From Rhodobacter sp. (lineage in GTDB: Bacteria; Pseudomonadota; Alphaproteobacteria; Rhodobacterales; Rhodobacteraceae): a stretch of 64,000 bases of DNA. Numbering within the stretch: the stretch's first letter is position 1; the number at the start of each line of letters is the position of its first letter. Shown here piece by piece: positions 24,328-32,141 of the stretch. Made by a program: the position numbers and the translations under genes. Under the pieces are notes generated by a model. That model ran no database searches and had not been told where the DNA came from. It saw only the letters and a list, made by a program, of their open reading frames with translations. The stretch lies in the NCBI GenBank assembly GCA_020637515.1, contig JACKKG010000002.1, forward strand, positions 102,985 to 166,984, read 5' to 3'.

Positions 24328-26358
24328 ATGCGCGAAACTGTCGCTGTGCAACAGGATGCGACGCCGGCGCTGCAGGGTGCGCCTGCCGAACCGCTGCTGC
24401 GGGTCGAGGATCTGCACGTGGAATTCGAGACCGCCGCCGGGACGCTGAAGGCCGTCGAATCGGTCTCGTTCAGCGTGGCGCCGGGCGAAACGGTGGCCAT
24501 CGTCGGCGAATCCGGCTCGGGGAAATCGGTCAGCGCGCTGGCGATCATGCGGCTGCTGCCCAAGCGCAACGCGCGGGTGCCCCGCGGGCGGATCCTGTTC
24601 GACGGCCGGAATCTGCTCGATCTGGACGACACGGCGATGCAGAAGATCCGCGGCCACCGGATCAGCATGATCTTTCAGGAGCCGATGACCTCGCTCAACC
24701 CGATGATGACCATCGGCTACCAGTTGATGGAGCCGCTGATCATCCACCTGGGCCTCTCGGGCAGGGACGCCCGCGCCCGCGCCGAGGAATTGCTGGCGCT
24801 GGTCGGCATCTCGGACCCGCCGACGCGGCTGAAACAATACCCGCATGAATTCTCGGGCGGGATGCGGCAACGGGTGATGATCGCCATCGGCCTGGCCTGC
24901 AACCCCAAGCTGATCATCGCGGATGAGCCGACAACGGCGCTGGACGTGACGATCCAGGCGCAGATCCTGGCCCTGATGAAGCGGCTGTCGCGCGAACTGG
25001 GCATCGCGCTGATCCTCATCACCCACAACCTGGGGATCGTGGCGCGCTATGCGGACCGGGTGAACGTGATGTATGCGGGCAAGCTGGCCGAAACGGGCAG
25101 CGCCGAGGAAATCTTTCACCGCCCGCGCCACCCCTACACGATGGGTCTGCTGCATTCGGTGCCCCGTCTCGACGAGGACAAGAAGCACAAGCTGGCGACC
25201 ATCTCGGGCCTGCCGCCGAACCTGCTGAAGGCCCCCGCCGGCTGCCGTTTCGCCGAACGCTGCCCCCATGCCCTGCCCGCTTGCGGCGCGCCGACCGCGT
25301 TGCAGGCGACCCAGGGCGGGGGGGAATCCGCCTGCCACCGACTGGCCGAGATCGAGGCCGGGGGCCTGCCCTGGCCCGAACAGGACGCGGCCCCGGCGAA
25401 CGCGGACGACCCGGGCGAAGCGCCGGTCCTGCTGGAGGTCACGGGCCTGCAAAAGACCTATGGCGCGGTGCGGGCGGTCAACGGCGTGAGCTTTGCCATC
25501 CACAAGGGCGAGACGCTGGGGCTGGTGGGTGAATCCGGCTGCGGCAAGTCCACCGTCGGCCGGATCATCCTGGGCCTGACCGACCCCGACACGGGCCGCA
25601 TCGCCTATGCCGGAACCGACATCGGCAACCTGAGGGGCCGGGCACTGGGCCGTGTGCGTCAAAAGCTACAGGTGATCTTTCAGGACCCGTTCAGCTCGTT
25701 GAACCCGCGCATGACCGTCGGGCAGATCATCGCCGAACCGCTGGCCTATTACCGGCTGCGCCCCGACCGGCGCGCCCGGGCCGAACGGGTCGCCGAACTG
25801 CTGGAACAGGTCGGACTGCCACCGCAATTCGCGCAGCGCTATCCGCACCAGCTTTCGGGCGGGCAGCGCCAGCGGATCGGTATCGCGCGGGCCCTGGCGA
25901 TGGAGCCGGACTGCATCGTCTGCGACGAGGCGGTCTCGGCCCTGGACGTGTCGATCCAGGGGCAGATCATCAACCTGCTGGAACATCTGCGCGAGACCCT
26001 GGGCATCGCCTATCTGTTCATCGCCCACGACCTGGCCGTGGTGCGGCACATCTCGCATCGGGTGGCGGTCATGTATCTGGGCGAGATCGTCGAGATCGGC
26101 ACGCGGGACGCGATCTTCGACGCGCCGGCCCACCCCTACACGCGGCTCTTGCTCGAGGCCGTGCCGATCCCCGACCCCATGGTCGAACAGCGCCGCCATG
26201 CCGATACGATCAAGGGCGAGATCAGCGCGCCGCTGGTCAACACCAAGGGCTGCCGCTTTGCCCCCCGCTGCCCGCTGGCGGACGAGGCCTGCCGCCTTTC
26301 GTCGCCCCGGCTGGCCGACGACGGCCAAGGCCGGCAAGTCGCCTGTTTCAAGGTCTGA
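24328..26358 (+). CDS. Dipeptide/oligopeptide-type ABC transporter, fused double ATPase
   Basis: One 676-aa chain carries both ATPase halves that are separate DppD and DppF in E. coli, as in GsiA. Half 1 has Walker A GESGSGKS (60-67), the signature FSGGM and Walker B IIADEP. Half 2 has GESGCGKST, LSGGQ and IVCDEA. Each half ends with the cysteine-bearing oligopeptide C-terminal segment (CRFAERCPHALPAC and CRFAPRCPLADEAC). The Walker B of half 2 has Ala where Pro is usual. I chose the ATG at 24328 behind GGAGGG; a TTG at 24322 is possible. Two permease genes follow directly; the binding protein is probably the one at 41385. Confidence 0.93.
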   Translation: MRETVAVQQDATPALQGAPAEPLLRVEDLHVEFETAAGTLKAVESVSFSVAPGETVAIVGESGSGKSVSALAIMRLLPKRNARVPRGRILFDGRNLLDLDDTAMQKIRGHRISMIFQEPMTSLNPMMTIGYQLMEPLIIHLGLSGRDARARAEELLALVGISDPPTRLKQYPHEFSGGMRQRVMIAIGLACNPKLIIADEPTTALDVTIQAQILALMKRLSRELGIALILITHNLGIVARYADRVNVMYAGKLAETGSAEEIFHRPRHPYTMGLLHSVPRLDEDKKHKLATISGLPPNLLKAPAGCRFAERCPHALPACGAPTALQATQGGGESACHRLAEIEAGGLPWPEQDAAPANADDPGEAPVLLEVTGLQKTYGAVRAVNGVSFAIHKGETLGLVGESGCGKSTVGRIILGLTDPDTGRIAYAGTDIGNLRGRALGRVRQKLQVIFQDPFSSLNPRMTVGQIIAEPLAYYRLRPDRRARAERVAELLEQVGLPPQFAQRYPHQLSGGQRQRIGIARALAMEPDCIVCDEAVSALDVSIQGQIINLLEHLRETLGIAYLFIAHDLAVVRHISHRVAVMYLGEIVEIGTRDAIFDAPAHPYTRLLLEAVPIPDPMVEQRRHADTIKGEISAPLVNTKGCRFAPRCPLADEACRLSSPRLADDGQGRQVACFKV

Positions 26359-26367
26359 GAGGCTGAG

Positions 26368-27327
26368 ATGTTCCTGAAATACGCTGCCAAACGCGCGCTG
26401 ATGATGGTTCCCACGCTGCTGGGCGTGGCGATCATCATCTTCCTGATGGTCCGTGTCATGCCTGGCGACATCATCGAGATCAAATACGCCAACTCGACCG
26501 GGTCGTCGGTCCCGCAGGAAATCATCGACGCCGAACGCGCCCGTCTGGGGCTGGACCAGCCGGTGATCGTGCAGATGGGGGACTGGCTGGTGGGGCTGGC
26601 GACGCTGGATCTGGGCACGTCGCTCTGGACCGAACGGCCGGTCTGGGACGAGATCATGGCCCGCTTCCCGGTCACCATCCAGACTGCGATCCTCAGTATC
26701 GTCATCGCCGTGGTGGTGGCCATCCCGTTGGGCACCCTCGCCGCGATCTACAACGGCACGATCATCGACCAGGCGGTGCGGGTTCTGACCATCGGCGGCA
26801 TCGCCATCCCGTCCTTCTGGCTGGGGATGCTGATCCTGATGTTCCTGCTGATCGGCTTTGGCTGGGCGCCTCCGCTGAATTTCGTCTCGTTCCACCGCGA
26901 CCCGGTGGCCAATCTGTCGTTGCTGATCTGGCCCGCCGTTTCGGTTGGCTACCGGCTGGCCTCGTTGATCGCGCGGATGATCCGCTCGTCGCTGCTGGAG
27001 GTGATGAACGAGGATTACATCCGCACCGCCCGCGCCAAGGGCGTGCGCGAGGCGCTGGTGGTGCGCCGCCACGCGCTGCGCAACGCCCTGCTGCCGGCGA
27101 TCACGGTCATCGGCATCGAATTCGCGTTGCTGATCGGCGGGCTGGTGGTGACCGAACAGGTGTTCAACCTGAACGGCATCGGGCGGCTTTTCATCGACGC
27201 CGTGCAGCACAACGATTTCATGCTGATCCAGGGGCTGGTGATGGTCACCGCCGTGTTCTTCATGCTGGTCAACCTGACGGTGGACCTGCTCTATGCCGCT
27301 CTCGATCCCCGTATCGAGCTGAAGTGA
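26368..27327 (+). CDS. Peptide-type ABC transporter permease (DppB-like)
   Basis: A 319-aa inner-membrane permease of the DppB/OppB group. There is an N-terminal helix, the long periplasmic segment carrying the family sequence RLGLDQPVIVQ, five more helices, and the EAA-type cytoplasmic loop (RTARAKGV) that docks to the ATPase. It starts 9 bp after the ATPase gene. It pairs with the next gene to form the channel. Confidence 0.93.
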   Translation: MFLKYAAKRALMMVPTLLGVAIIIFLMVRVMPGDIIEIKYANSTGSSVPQEIIDAERARLGLDQPVIVQMGDWLVGLATLDLGTSLWTERPVWDEIMARFPVTIQTAILSIVIAVVVAIPLGTLAAIYNGTIIDQAVRVLTIGGIAIPSFWLGMLILMFLLIGFGWAPPLNFVSFHRDPVANLSLLIWPAVSVGYRLASLIARMIRSSLLEVMNEDYIRTARAKGVREALVVRRHALRNALLPAITVIGIEFALLIGGLVVTEQVFNLNGIGRLFIDAVQHNDFMLIQGLVMVTAVFFMLVNLTVDLLYAALDPRIELK

Positions 27328-27334
27328 GACCGCC

Positions 27335-28234
27335 ATGTCCAGCCAGTCCGACCTACTGAACCCGCCGCCGTTGACCGCCCGCGCCTGGCTGGCCGCCAGC
27401 CAGTTCGTGCGCCAGCAACCCTTTGGCACGCTGGGGGCCCTGATCATCGTCGCGATCGGTCTGTCAGGCCTGTTCGCCGAATGGGTGGCGCCCTATGACC
27501 CGTTGGAAATCGACTATTTCGCCACCTTTGCCCCGCCGTCGTGGGAGCACTGGGCCGGCACCGACGAATTTGGCCGCGACATCCTCTCGCGGCTGATCTA
27601 CGGGGCGCGGACGGCGATGATCATCTCGCTGTCGGCCTCGACTCTGGGGGTGGTGGCCGGGGCGATCCTGGGCATGGCGTCGGCCTATTTCGGCGGGCGG
27701 ATCGACTTTGCGATCCAGCGGGTCATGGACATCCTGCTGAGCTTTCCGATCATCGTGCTGGCGCTGGTGGTGGTGGCGGTGCTGGGGCGGTTCCCGGTGG
27801 CCGGCGTGGACCTCAACCTGGTCGTCGCCATCGCCATCCCGATGATCCCCAAATCCGCGCGCGTGATCCGCGCCGCCGCCTTGCAGGTCGCGGTGATGCC
27901 CTATGTGGACGCGGCGCGCGCGCTGGGTTTCTCGCACAGCCGGATCATCTTGCGGCATATGGCGCCCAATCTGGTCGCGCCGTTCCTGATCCTGTTCACC
28001 GCCTATGTCGCGCAGGCGATCCTGCTCGAGGCCGCCCTGTCATTCCTGGGTCTCGGCGTGACCGAGCCGACGCCCGCCTGGGGCCTGATGCTGTCGGGCA
28101 ACGCCACCCAGTTCTTCATGACCGCGCCCTGGGCCATCATCTTTCCAGGCCTTGCCATCTCGCTTTCGGTGTTCGCCTTCAACCTCTATGGCGATGCGTT
28201 GCGCGACTGGCTCGACCCCAAATTCAAGTTCTGA
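27335..28234 (+). CDS. Peptide-type ABC transporter permease (DppC-like)
   Basis: A 299-aa permease of the DppC/OppC group. Landmarks are APYDP near the N terminus, the family motif GTDEFGRDILSRLIYGAR, and the EAA-type loop (DAARALGFSHSRII). About six helices are visible. It starts 7 bp after its partner. Transporters of this family carry peptides but also opines, nickel and sugar or aromatic conjugates, so the cargo may be a conjugated aromatic acid. Confidence 0.93.
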   Translation: MSSQSDLLNPPPLTARAWLAASQFVRQQPFGTLGALIIVAIGLSGLFAEWVAPYDPLEIDYFATFAPPSWEHWAGTDEFGRDILSRLIYGARTAMIISLSASTLGVVAGAILGMASAYFGGRIDFAIQRVMDILLSFPIIVLALVVVAVLGRFPVAGVDLNLVVAIAIPMIPKSARVIRAAALQVAVMPYVDAARALGFSHSRIILRHMAPNLVAPFLILFTAYVAQAILLEAALSFLGLGVTEPTPAWGLMLSGNATQFFMTAPWAIIFPGLAISLSVFAFNLYGDALRDWLDPKFKF

Positions 28235-28241
28235 GGTTCCC

Positions 28242-28619
28242 ATGCCCCAAGCGATCCATGTCCCCGGCCTGCACCACACGCCGCCCATCCCCAACGCGGC
28301 CCGCCGCGGTCCCTTGATCGAATCCGGCGGAATCGTCGGGGTGAACCCGGCGACCCGCGAGGTGCCCGAGGATCTCGCCGCGCAATGCGCGCAGATGTTC
28401 GCCAATCTGCGGGCCATTCTGGCGGCGGCGGGCGCGGGACCCGAGCATGTGGTGAAGCTGAGCGTCTGGATGGCCGATCGCGGTGCCAAGGACGTGCTCG
28501 ACGCCGAATGGCTGGCGATGTGGCCCGATGCGGACCTGCGCCCGGCGCGGCAGACATTCGACGGCGCGCTGAAGGCACCGGTGCGGGTGCAATGCGCGTT
28601 CACCGCCTGGGTCGGATAG
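28242..28619 (+). CDS. RidA/YjgF-family protein
   Basis: A 125-aa protein of the RidA (YjgF/YER057c/UK114) family. These trimers hydrolyse reactive enamines/imines or act on related ketone intermediates in degradation pathways. The core IVGVNPATREVPEDLAAQ and the C-terminal V(R)VQCAFTAWV are recognisable. The conserved Arg needed for deaminase activity should lie in RPARQTF; I cannot be sure of its alignment. It is the last gene of the ABC operon, 7 bp after the permease, and probably belongs to catabolism of the imported compound. Confidence 0.82.
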   Translation: MPQAIHVPGLHHTPPIPNAARRGPLIESGGIVGVNPATREVPEDLAAQCAQMFANLRAILAAAGAGPEHVVKLSVWMADRGAKDVLDAEWLAMWPDADLRPARQTFDGALKAPVRVQCAFTAWVG

Positions 28620-28637
28620 GACGCCGGGACGCAGGCG

Positions 28638-28657
28638 GCCCGGCGATACGGCCGGGC
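28638..28657. terminator. Hairpin between convergent ridA-like and reductase genes
   Basis: GCCCGGC (28638-28644) pairs perfectly with GCCGGGC (28651-28657) across a 6-nt loop. It lies between the 3' ends of two convergent genes. No T-run accompanies it, as is common in high-GC genomes. Confidence 0.4.
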
Positions 28658-28670
28658 GCCCGGGCGCGTG

Positions 28671-29675
28671 TCAGAGATCCAGCTCGATCAGCCCCACCCC
28701 GCGCGAGACGCAGGCCTGCATCACGTCGCCGGCTGCGCGCTGATCCTCGGCCAGGAAGATGTCGCGGTGCAGGACCTGCCCCGAAAGCACCGGGACCGAG
28801 CACAGCCCGCAATGCCCTTGGCGGCAATCATACATGACAAAGGCCCCCTCGGCGATCAACACGTCCAGCAGCGACTTGTCCGCCGGCACATCGAGCACCG
28901 CCCCGGACGACGCCAAACGCACCTGGAACGGCGCGTCACCCGGCAGGGGGGTGGCCTCGGCGAAGACCTCGGAATGCACGCTTGCCGGGTCCCAGCCGCG
29001 CGCCAGGGCGCCTTGGGTCACCGCGTCGATCAATCCCGCGGGCCCGCAGATATAAAGCGGCGTCGCGGGCGCAAGCCCGTCCAGGAACCCCGCCACCGAA
29101 AAGGCCCCGGCCGGGTCCTCGTCGGCATAGAGCCTGACGTTGCACCCCGCCAGCGCGCCCAGCCGGTCGGTGAACAGATGATGCGCGGCCTGCCGGCAGG
29201 TGTAGTGCAACACGCAATCCACCCCGGCATTCGACAGCGCCGAGGCCATCGTCACCAGGGGCGTGATGCCGATCCCGCCCGCGACCAGGTGGATCCCGTC
29301 GCGCGGCGCCTGTAGCGGGAAACCGTTGGGCGGCAGCCGCAAGGTCAGGAAATCCCCCACCCGCAGTTCGTCGTGCATGTAGCGCGAGCCGCCCTTGCCC
29401 GCCGCCTCGCGCAGCACGCCCAGCCGGTAGAGCGTGCGCGGCGTCCCCTCGATCGGTGGCAATTCGTCGGGAAAGGCGACCAGCGAATAGCTGCGCCACA
29501 TCTCTTGCGGGCGTTCGGGCCCGCGCGGCGGAATGCGGACCGAGACATGGGCGCCCGGCGGAAAGCCCGGCAATTGCCCGCCCTCGGCCGCGGCCAGTTC
29601 GATGACCCGCAAACCCGGTGCGGGGGTGGTGGCCGCGGTCACCCGCGCCATGAAGGTGTCAGCGGACGGCGCCAT
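28671..29675 (-). CDS. Phthalate dioxygenase reductase-type oxidoreductase (VanB/PDR family)
   Basis: A 334-aa NADH-dependent electron donor for the Rieske oxygenase encoded upstream. The domain order is FMN-binding barrel (RSYSLV, about residues 65-70), NAD-binding domain (GGIGITPL), then a C-terminal plant-type [2Fe-2S] ferredoxin with CRQGHCGLC and a distal Cys in MQACVS. This order defines the phthalate dioxygenase reductase / vanillate demethylase reductase class. I chose the ATG at 29675, preceded by AAGGAAG; upstream in-frame codons extend into the intergenic gap. It follows the oxygenase by 76 bp. Confidence 0.92.
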   Translation of the reverse strand: MAPSADTFMARVTAATTPAPGLRVIELAAAEGGQLPGFPPGAHVSVRIPPRGPERPQEMWRSYSLVAFPDELPPIEGTPRTLYRLGVLREAAGKGGSRYMHDELRVGDFLTLRLPPNGFPLQAPRDGIHLVAGGIGITPLVTMASALSNAGVDCVLHYTCRQAAHHLFTDRLGALAGCNVRLYADEDPAGAFSVAGFLDGLAPATPLYICGPAGLIDAVTQGALARGWDPASVHSEVFAEATPLPGDAPFQVRLASSGAVLDVPADKSLLDVLIAEGAFVMYDCRQGHCGLCSVPVLSGQVLHRDIFLAEDQRAAGDVMQACVSRGVGLIELDL

Positions 29676-29751
29676 GGCACTTCCTTGTCGTTCCGTGAAA
29701 AAGGCGCGAGGATGCCGGACGGCCCGACACCCTCGCAGTCTTGGGAAGACC

Positions 29752-30978
29752 TCAGGCGACCAGCGATTTCCAGGCCTTGCCGTCGGGCACGACATCGCCG
29801 ACGGACACGGCGCGGCCGTAGTCCTCCTCGCTGCTCTGGGCCAGCTTGGGCGTCTGGCCCTGCATGAACTCGCGCACCGATTTCAGGATCTGGTGGCGCA
29901 CCCGCATCAACGCCCCGTCCGAGGCGCAGAGCTGTTCCTTGGTGCGGTCGTAGATCGGCCCCTGGCTGAGGAACATGGCGAAATCCTCGGTCCCCAAGTG
30001 CTGGGGAAAGCCGGTGAAATGGCCGCGTTTCATCAGCGCGCGGTCCTGGCCCCAGTTCTCGTCGGGGGTGCCCGGCGGGATCGGCGGGAAATTCCAGGTG
30101 TCGGGCGTGGCGCTCATCACCGTCAGGCCCAGGGGGCGCACCGGGTTGAAATGCACGAACCAGGCGCGGTGCGTGGTGTCATCGATTGGCACCGAGAAGA
30201 ACACGGTCGAGGGGCCATCCGTTTCCGGCGGGCAGACCACCGCATACCAGGGCATGACAAAGTTGTTGACCCGGACATAGAACTGGTCCTCGCCCAACTC
30301 GCGGATCGCGGCGTAGCGGAACCCATAGGGCCGGTCTTCGAATTCCAGCCGTGCCGATGTCTTTTTCAGCATGTTCTTGCGCTGGGTGTTGCCGCTCATT
30401 TCGGTCGTGGACGAATGCAGGAAGGACACGTGCGTGGTGTCCATCGAAGCCTCGACCCCTTGCAGGTAATTCGTCGCAATCTCGACCGAGGTGACCGAAC
30501 GGTTCTCGGGCGGCAGATCGACGAAGGGCAGCGCCGGGAAAGGCGGCGCCTCGTCGCCTTGCCCCAGCCAGGCCCAGACGATGCCGCCGCGTTCGACCGC
30601 CTTGTAGCGGTTCAGCTTGACCGATTTGCAGAACTGCGCGGCGTTGTTTTCCACGTTGGGCGCATCCACCAGGTTGCCCTCGACGTCGAATTTCCAGCCG
30701 TGATAGATGCAGCGCAGCCCGTTGTCGCGGTTCTGCGCCAACGCCAGCGAGGCGCGGCGGTGCGGGCATTGCTCGTCCAGAATACCGACCGCGCCGTCCG
30801 TGTTGCGAAAGACCACGTAGTTTTCACCCAACAGGCGCACGCGGTAGGGCCGGCCGTCGCGCTCGAGCTTGTCGCCGGGAATCGCCGGCAGCCAGTAATG
30901 TTGACGCAACATCCGGCCCAGCGGCGCCTCGCCGTCAACCCGGGTCATCAGATCGTTGTCTTCCTGCGTGATGGCCAT
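29752..30978 (-). CDS. Rieske [2Fe-2S] aromatic ring oxygenase, phthalate 4,5-dioxygenase type
   Basis: A 408-aa terminal oxygenase. The Rieske cluster motif is CPHR with the distal CIYH. The mononuclear iron site is DTTHVSFLH (D-x2-H-x4-H). The N-terminal half (GRMLRQHYWLPA, LDEQCPHRRASL, CIYHGWKFDVEGN) is of the phthalate dioxygenase / O-demethylase class that works with a PDR-type reductase, which is the next gene. The reaction could be ring hydroxylation or O-demethylation; sequence alone does not decide. I chose the ATG at 30978 because AAGGAAGG lies 6 bases before it; an ATG at 30984 abuts that site. It diverges from the hydratase/lyase operon. Confidence 0.92.
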   Translation of the reverse strand: MAITQEDNDLMTRVDGEAPLGRMLRQHYWLPAIPGDKLERDGRPYRVRLLGENYVVFRNTDGAVGILDEQCPHRRASLALAQNRDNGLRCIYHGWKFDVEGNLVDAPNVENNAAQFCKSVKLNRYKAVERGGIVWAWLGQGDEAPPFPALPFVDLPPENRSVTSVEIATNYLQGVEASMDTTHVSFLHSSTTEMSGNTQRKNMLKKTSARLEFEDRPYGFRYAAIRELGEDQFYVRVNNFVMPWYAVVCPPETDGPSTVFFSVPIDDTTHRAWFVHFNPVRPLGLTVMSATPDTWNFPPIPPGTPDENWGQDRALMKRGHFTGFPQHLGTEDFAMFLSQGPIYDRTKEQLCASDGALMRVRHQILKSVREFMQGQTPKLAQSSEEDYGRAVSVGDVVPDGKAWKSLVA

Positions 30979-31093
30979 GGTCATCCTTCCTTTCGCGGTG
31001 TGCCCGGTGGATCGAAGCCGGGCCCTAGCTGACCGGGACAGCATTCCAGCCCGGGCCGCGCCAGCGCAATGCACCAGGGCGCTAAGCTTCAGA

Positions 31094-31107
31094 TAGCCAA
31101 AAGGCTA
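31094..31107. promoter_or_regulatory. Palindrome TAGCC-AAAA-GGCTA in the Rieske / hydratase-lyase divergent gap
   Basis: A perfect 5-bp inverted repeat with a 4-base A centre, 116 bases upstream of the Rieske oxygenase start and 49 bases before operator copy 3. It is placed to serve the leftward Rieske promoter. Apart from it and operator copy 3, the 303-base gap 30979-31281 shows nothing I can identify. Confidence 0.4.
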
Positions 31108-31155
31108 CGACCCCGCGCGCATCGGGGCGCACCGCCCAGCCTGTAGCCCCGACAT

Positions 31156-31186
31156 TACACCTTGGATAGACAACTGACGGGTTGCC
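31156..31186 (+). promoter_or_regulatory. Island operator motif, copy 3 (hydratase/lyase operon)
   Basis: TACACC, TTG, GATAG, ACAAC, TGA, CGG, GTTGCC. All fixed elements and all spacers match copies 1 and 2. It lies 96 bases before the start of the hydratase/lyase gene, in the gap shared with the divergent Rieske oxygenase. Confidence 0.7.
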
Positions 31187-31281
31187 GGGATTGGCCGGCG
31201 CTCTCTAGGGTGCAGTCAATCGCGGAGGGGCGGCGACAAGCGCCGGCGACCCGACGGTCCCGATTTCAACGGAGGAACATC

Positions 31282-32139
31282 ATGAACGACACGCCTGACG
31301 CGACCCTGCCGGTCTACCGCAACGAGCTGGTCAAGGTCGAATTCGAGGACGGCATCGCCTGGGTCTATTTCAATCGGCCCGAAAAGCGCAACGCGATGAG
31401 CCCCAGCCTCAACCGCGAGATGGAAGAGGTCCTGGACAAGCTGGAAGGCGATGACCGCTGCAAGGTGCTGGTGCTCACCGGGTCGGGCGACGCCTGGTCG
31501 GCCGGCATGGACCTGAAGGAATTCTTCCGCGAGGTGATGCCGCTGCCGACAATCCAGCAGCAGCGCATCCGAAACCAGACCTTCCACTGGCAGCGCAAGC
31601 GGCTGATGTATTACCTCAAGCCCACCATCGCGATGGTCAACGGTTGGTGCTTTGGCGGGGCCTTCGTGCCGCTGGTGAGCTGCGACCTGTCGCTGGCCGC
31701 CGAGGACGCGCAATTCGGTCTGTCGGAAATCAACTGGGGCATCATTCCGGGCGGCAACGTCACCCGTTCGCTCGCCGCCAAGGTCAACCAGGCGGATGCG
31801 CTTTACTACATCATGACCGGCGAGCCCTTCGACGGCCGCAAGGCCAAGGAAATGGGCCTGGTGAACGAGGTTCTGCCGGCCGACAAGCTGCGCGAGCGCA
31901 CCGTTCAACTGGCCAAGATCCTGATGGCCAAGAACCCGGTGGTCCTGAACGCCGCGAAACTCGCCTACAAGCACGCCGACGAGATGAACTGGGAAACCGC
32001 CGAGGACTACCTCTCGGCCAAGGCGGCGCAGGCCACGCTCTTTGATCCGACCAAGGGGATGATGCAGGGCATCAGCCAGTTCCTGGACGACAAGAGCTAC
32101 AAGCCCGGTCTCGGCACCTACCGCATCGAAGAGGAATAA
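31282..32139 (+). CDS. Hydroxycinnamoyl-CoA hydratase/lyase-like crotonase
   Basis: A 285-aa crotonase very like p-hydroxycinnamoyl-CoA hydratase-lyase (feruloyl-CoA to vanillin plus acetyl-CoA). Shared stretches include NRPEKRNAMSP, SAGMDLKE, KPTIAMVNGWCFGG and FGLSEINWGI with the catalytic Glu149. Against my memory of the Pseudomonas enzyme, with a constant offset of six, Ser123 is Val129, Tyr75 is Phe81 and Tyr239 is Ser245. The two tyrosines bind the substrate 4-hydroxyl, so the substrate or reaction may differ. GGAGG precedes the ATG. It is the first gene of an operon with CoA ligase, dehydrogenase and aldehyde dehydrogenase genes. Confidence 0.85.
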   Translation: MNDTPDATLPVYRNELVKVEFEDGIAWVYFNRPEKRNAMSPSLNREMEEVLDKLEGDDRCKVLVLTGSGDAWSAGMDLKEFFREVMPLPTIQQQRIRNQTFHWQRKRLMYYLKPTIAMVNGWCFGGAFVPLVSCDLSLAAEDAQFGLSEINWGIIPGGNVTRSLAAKVNQADALYYIMTGEPFDGRKAKEMGLVNEVLPADKLRERTVQLAKILMAKNPVVLNAAKLAYKHADEMNWETAEDYLSAKAAQATLFDPTKGMMQGISQFLDDKSYKPGLGTYRIEEE

Positions 32140-32141
32140 CC

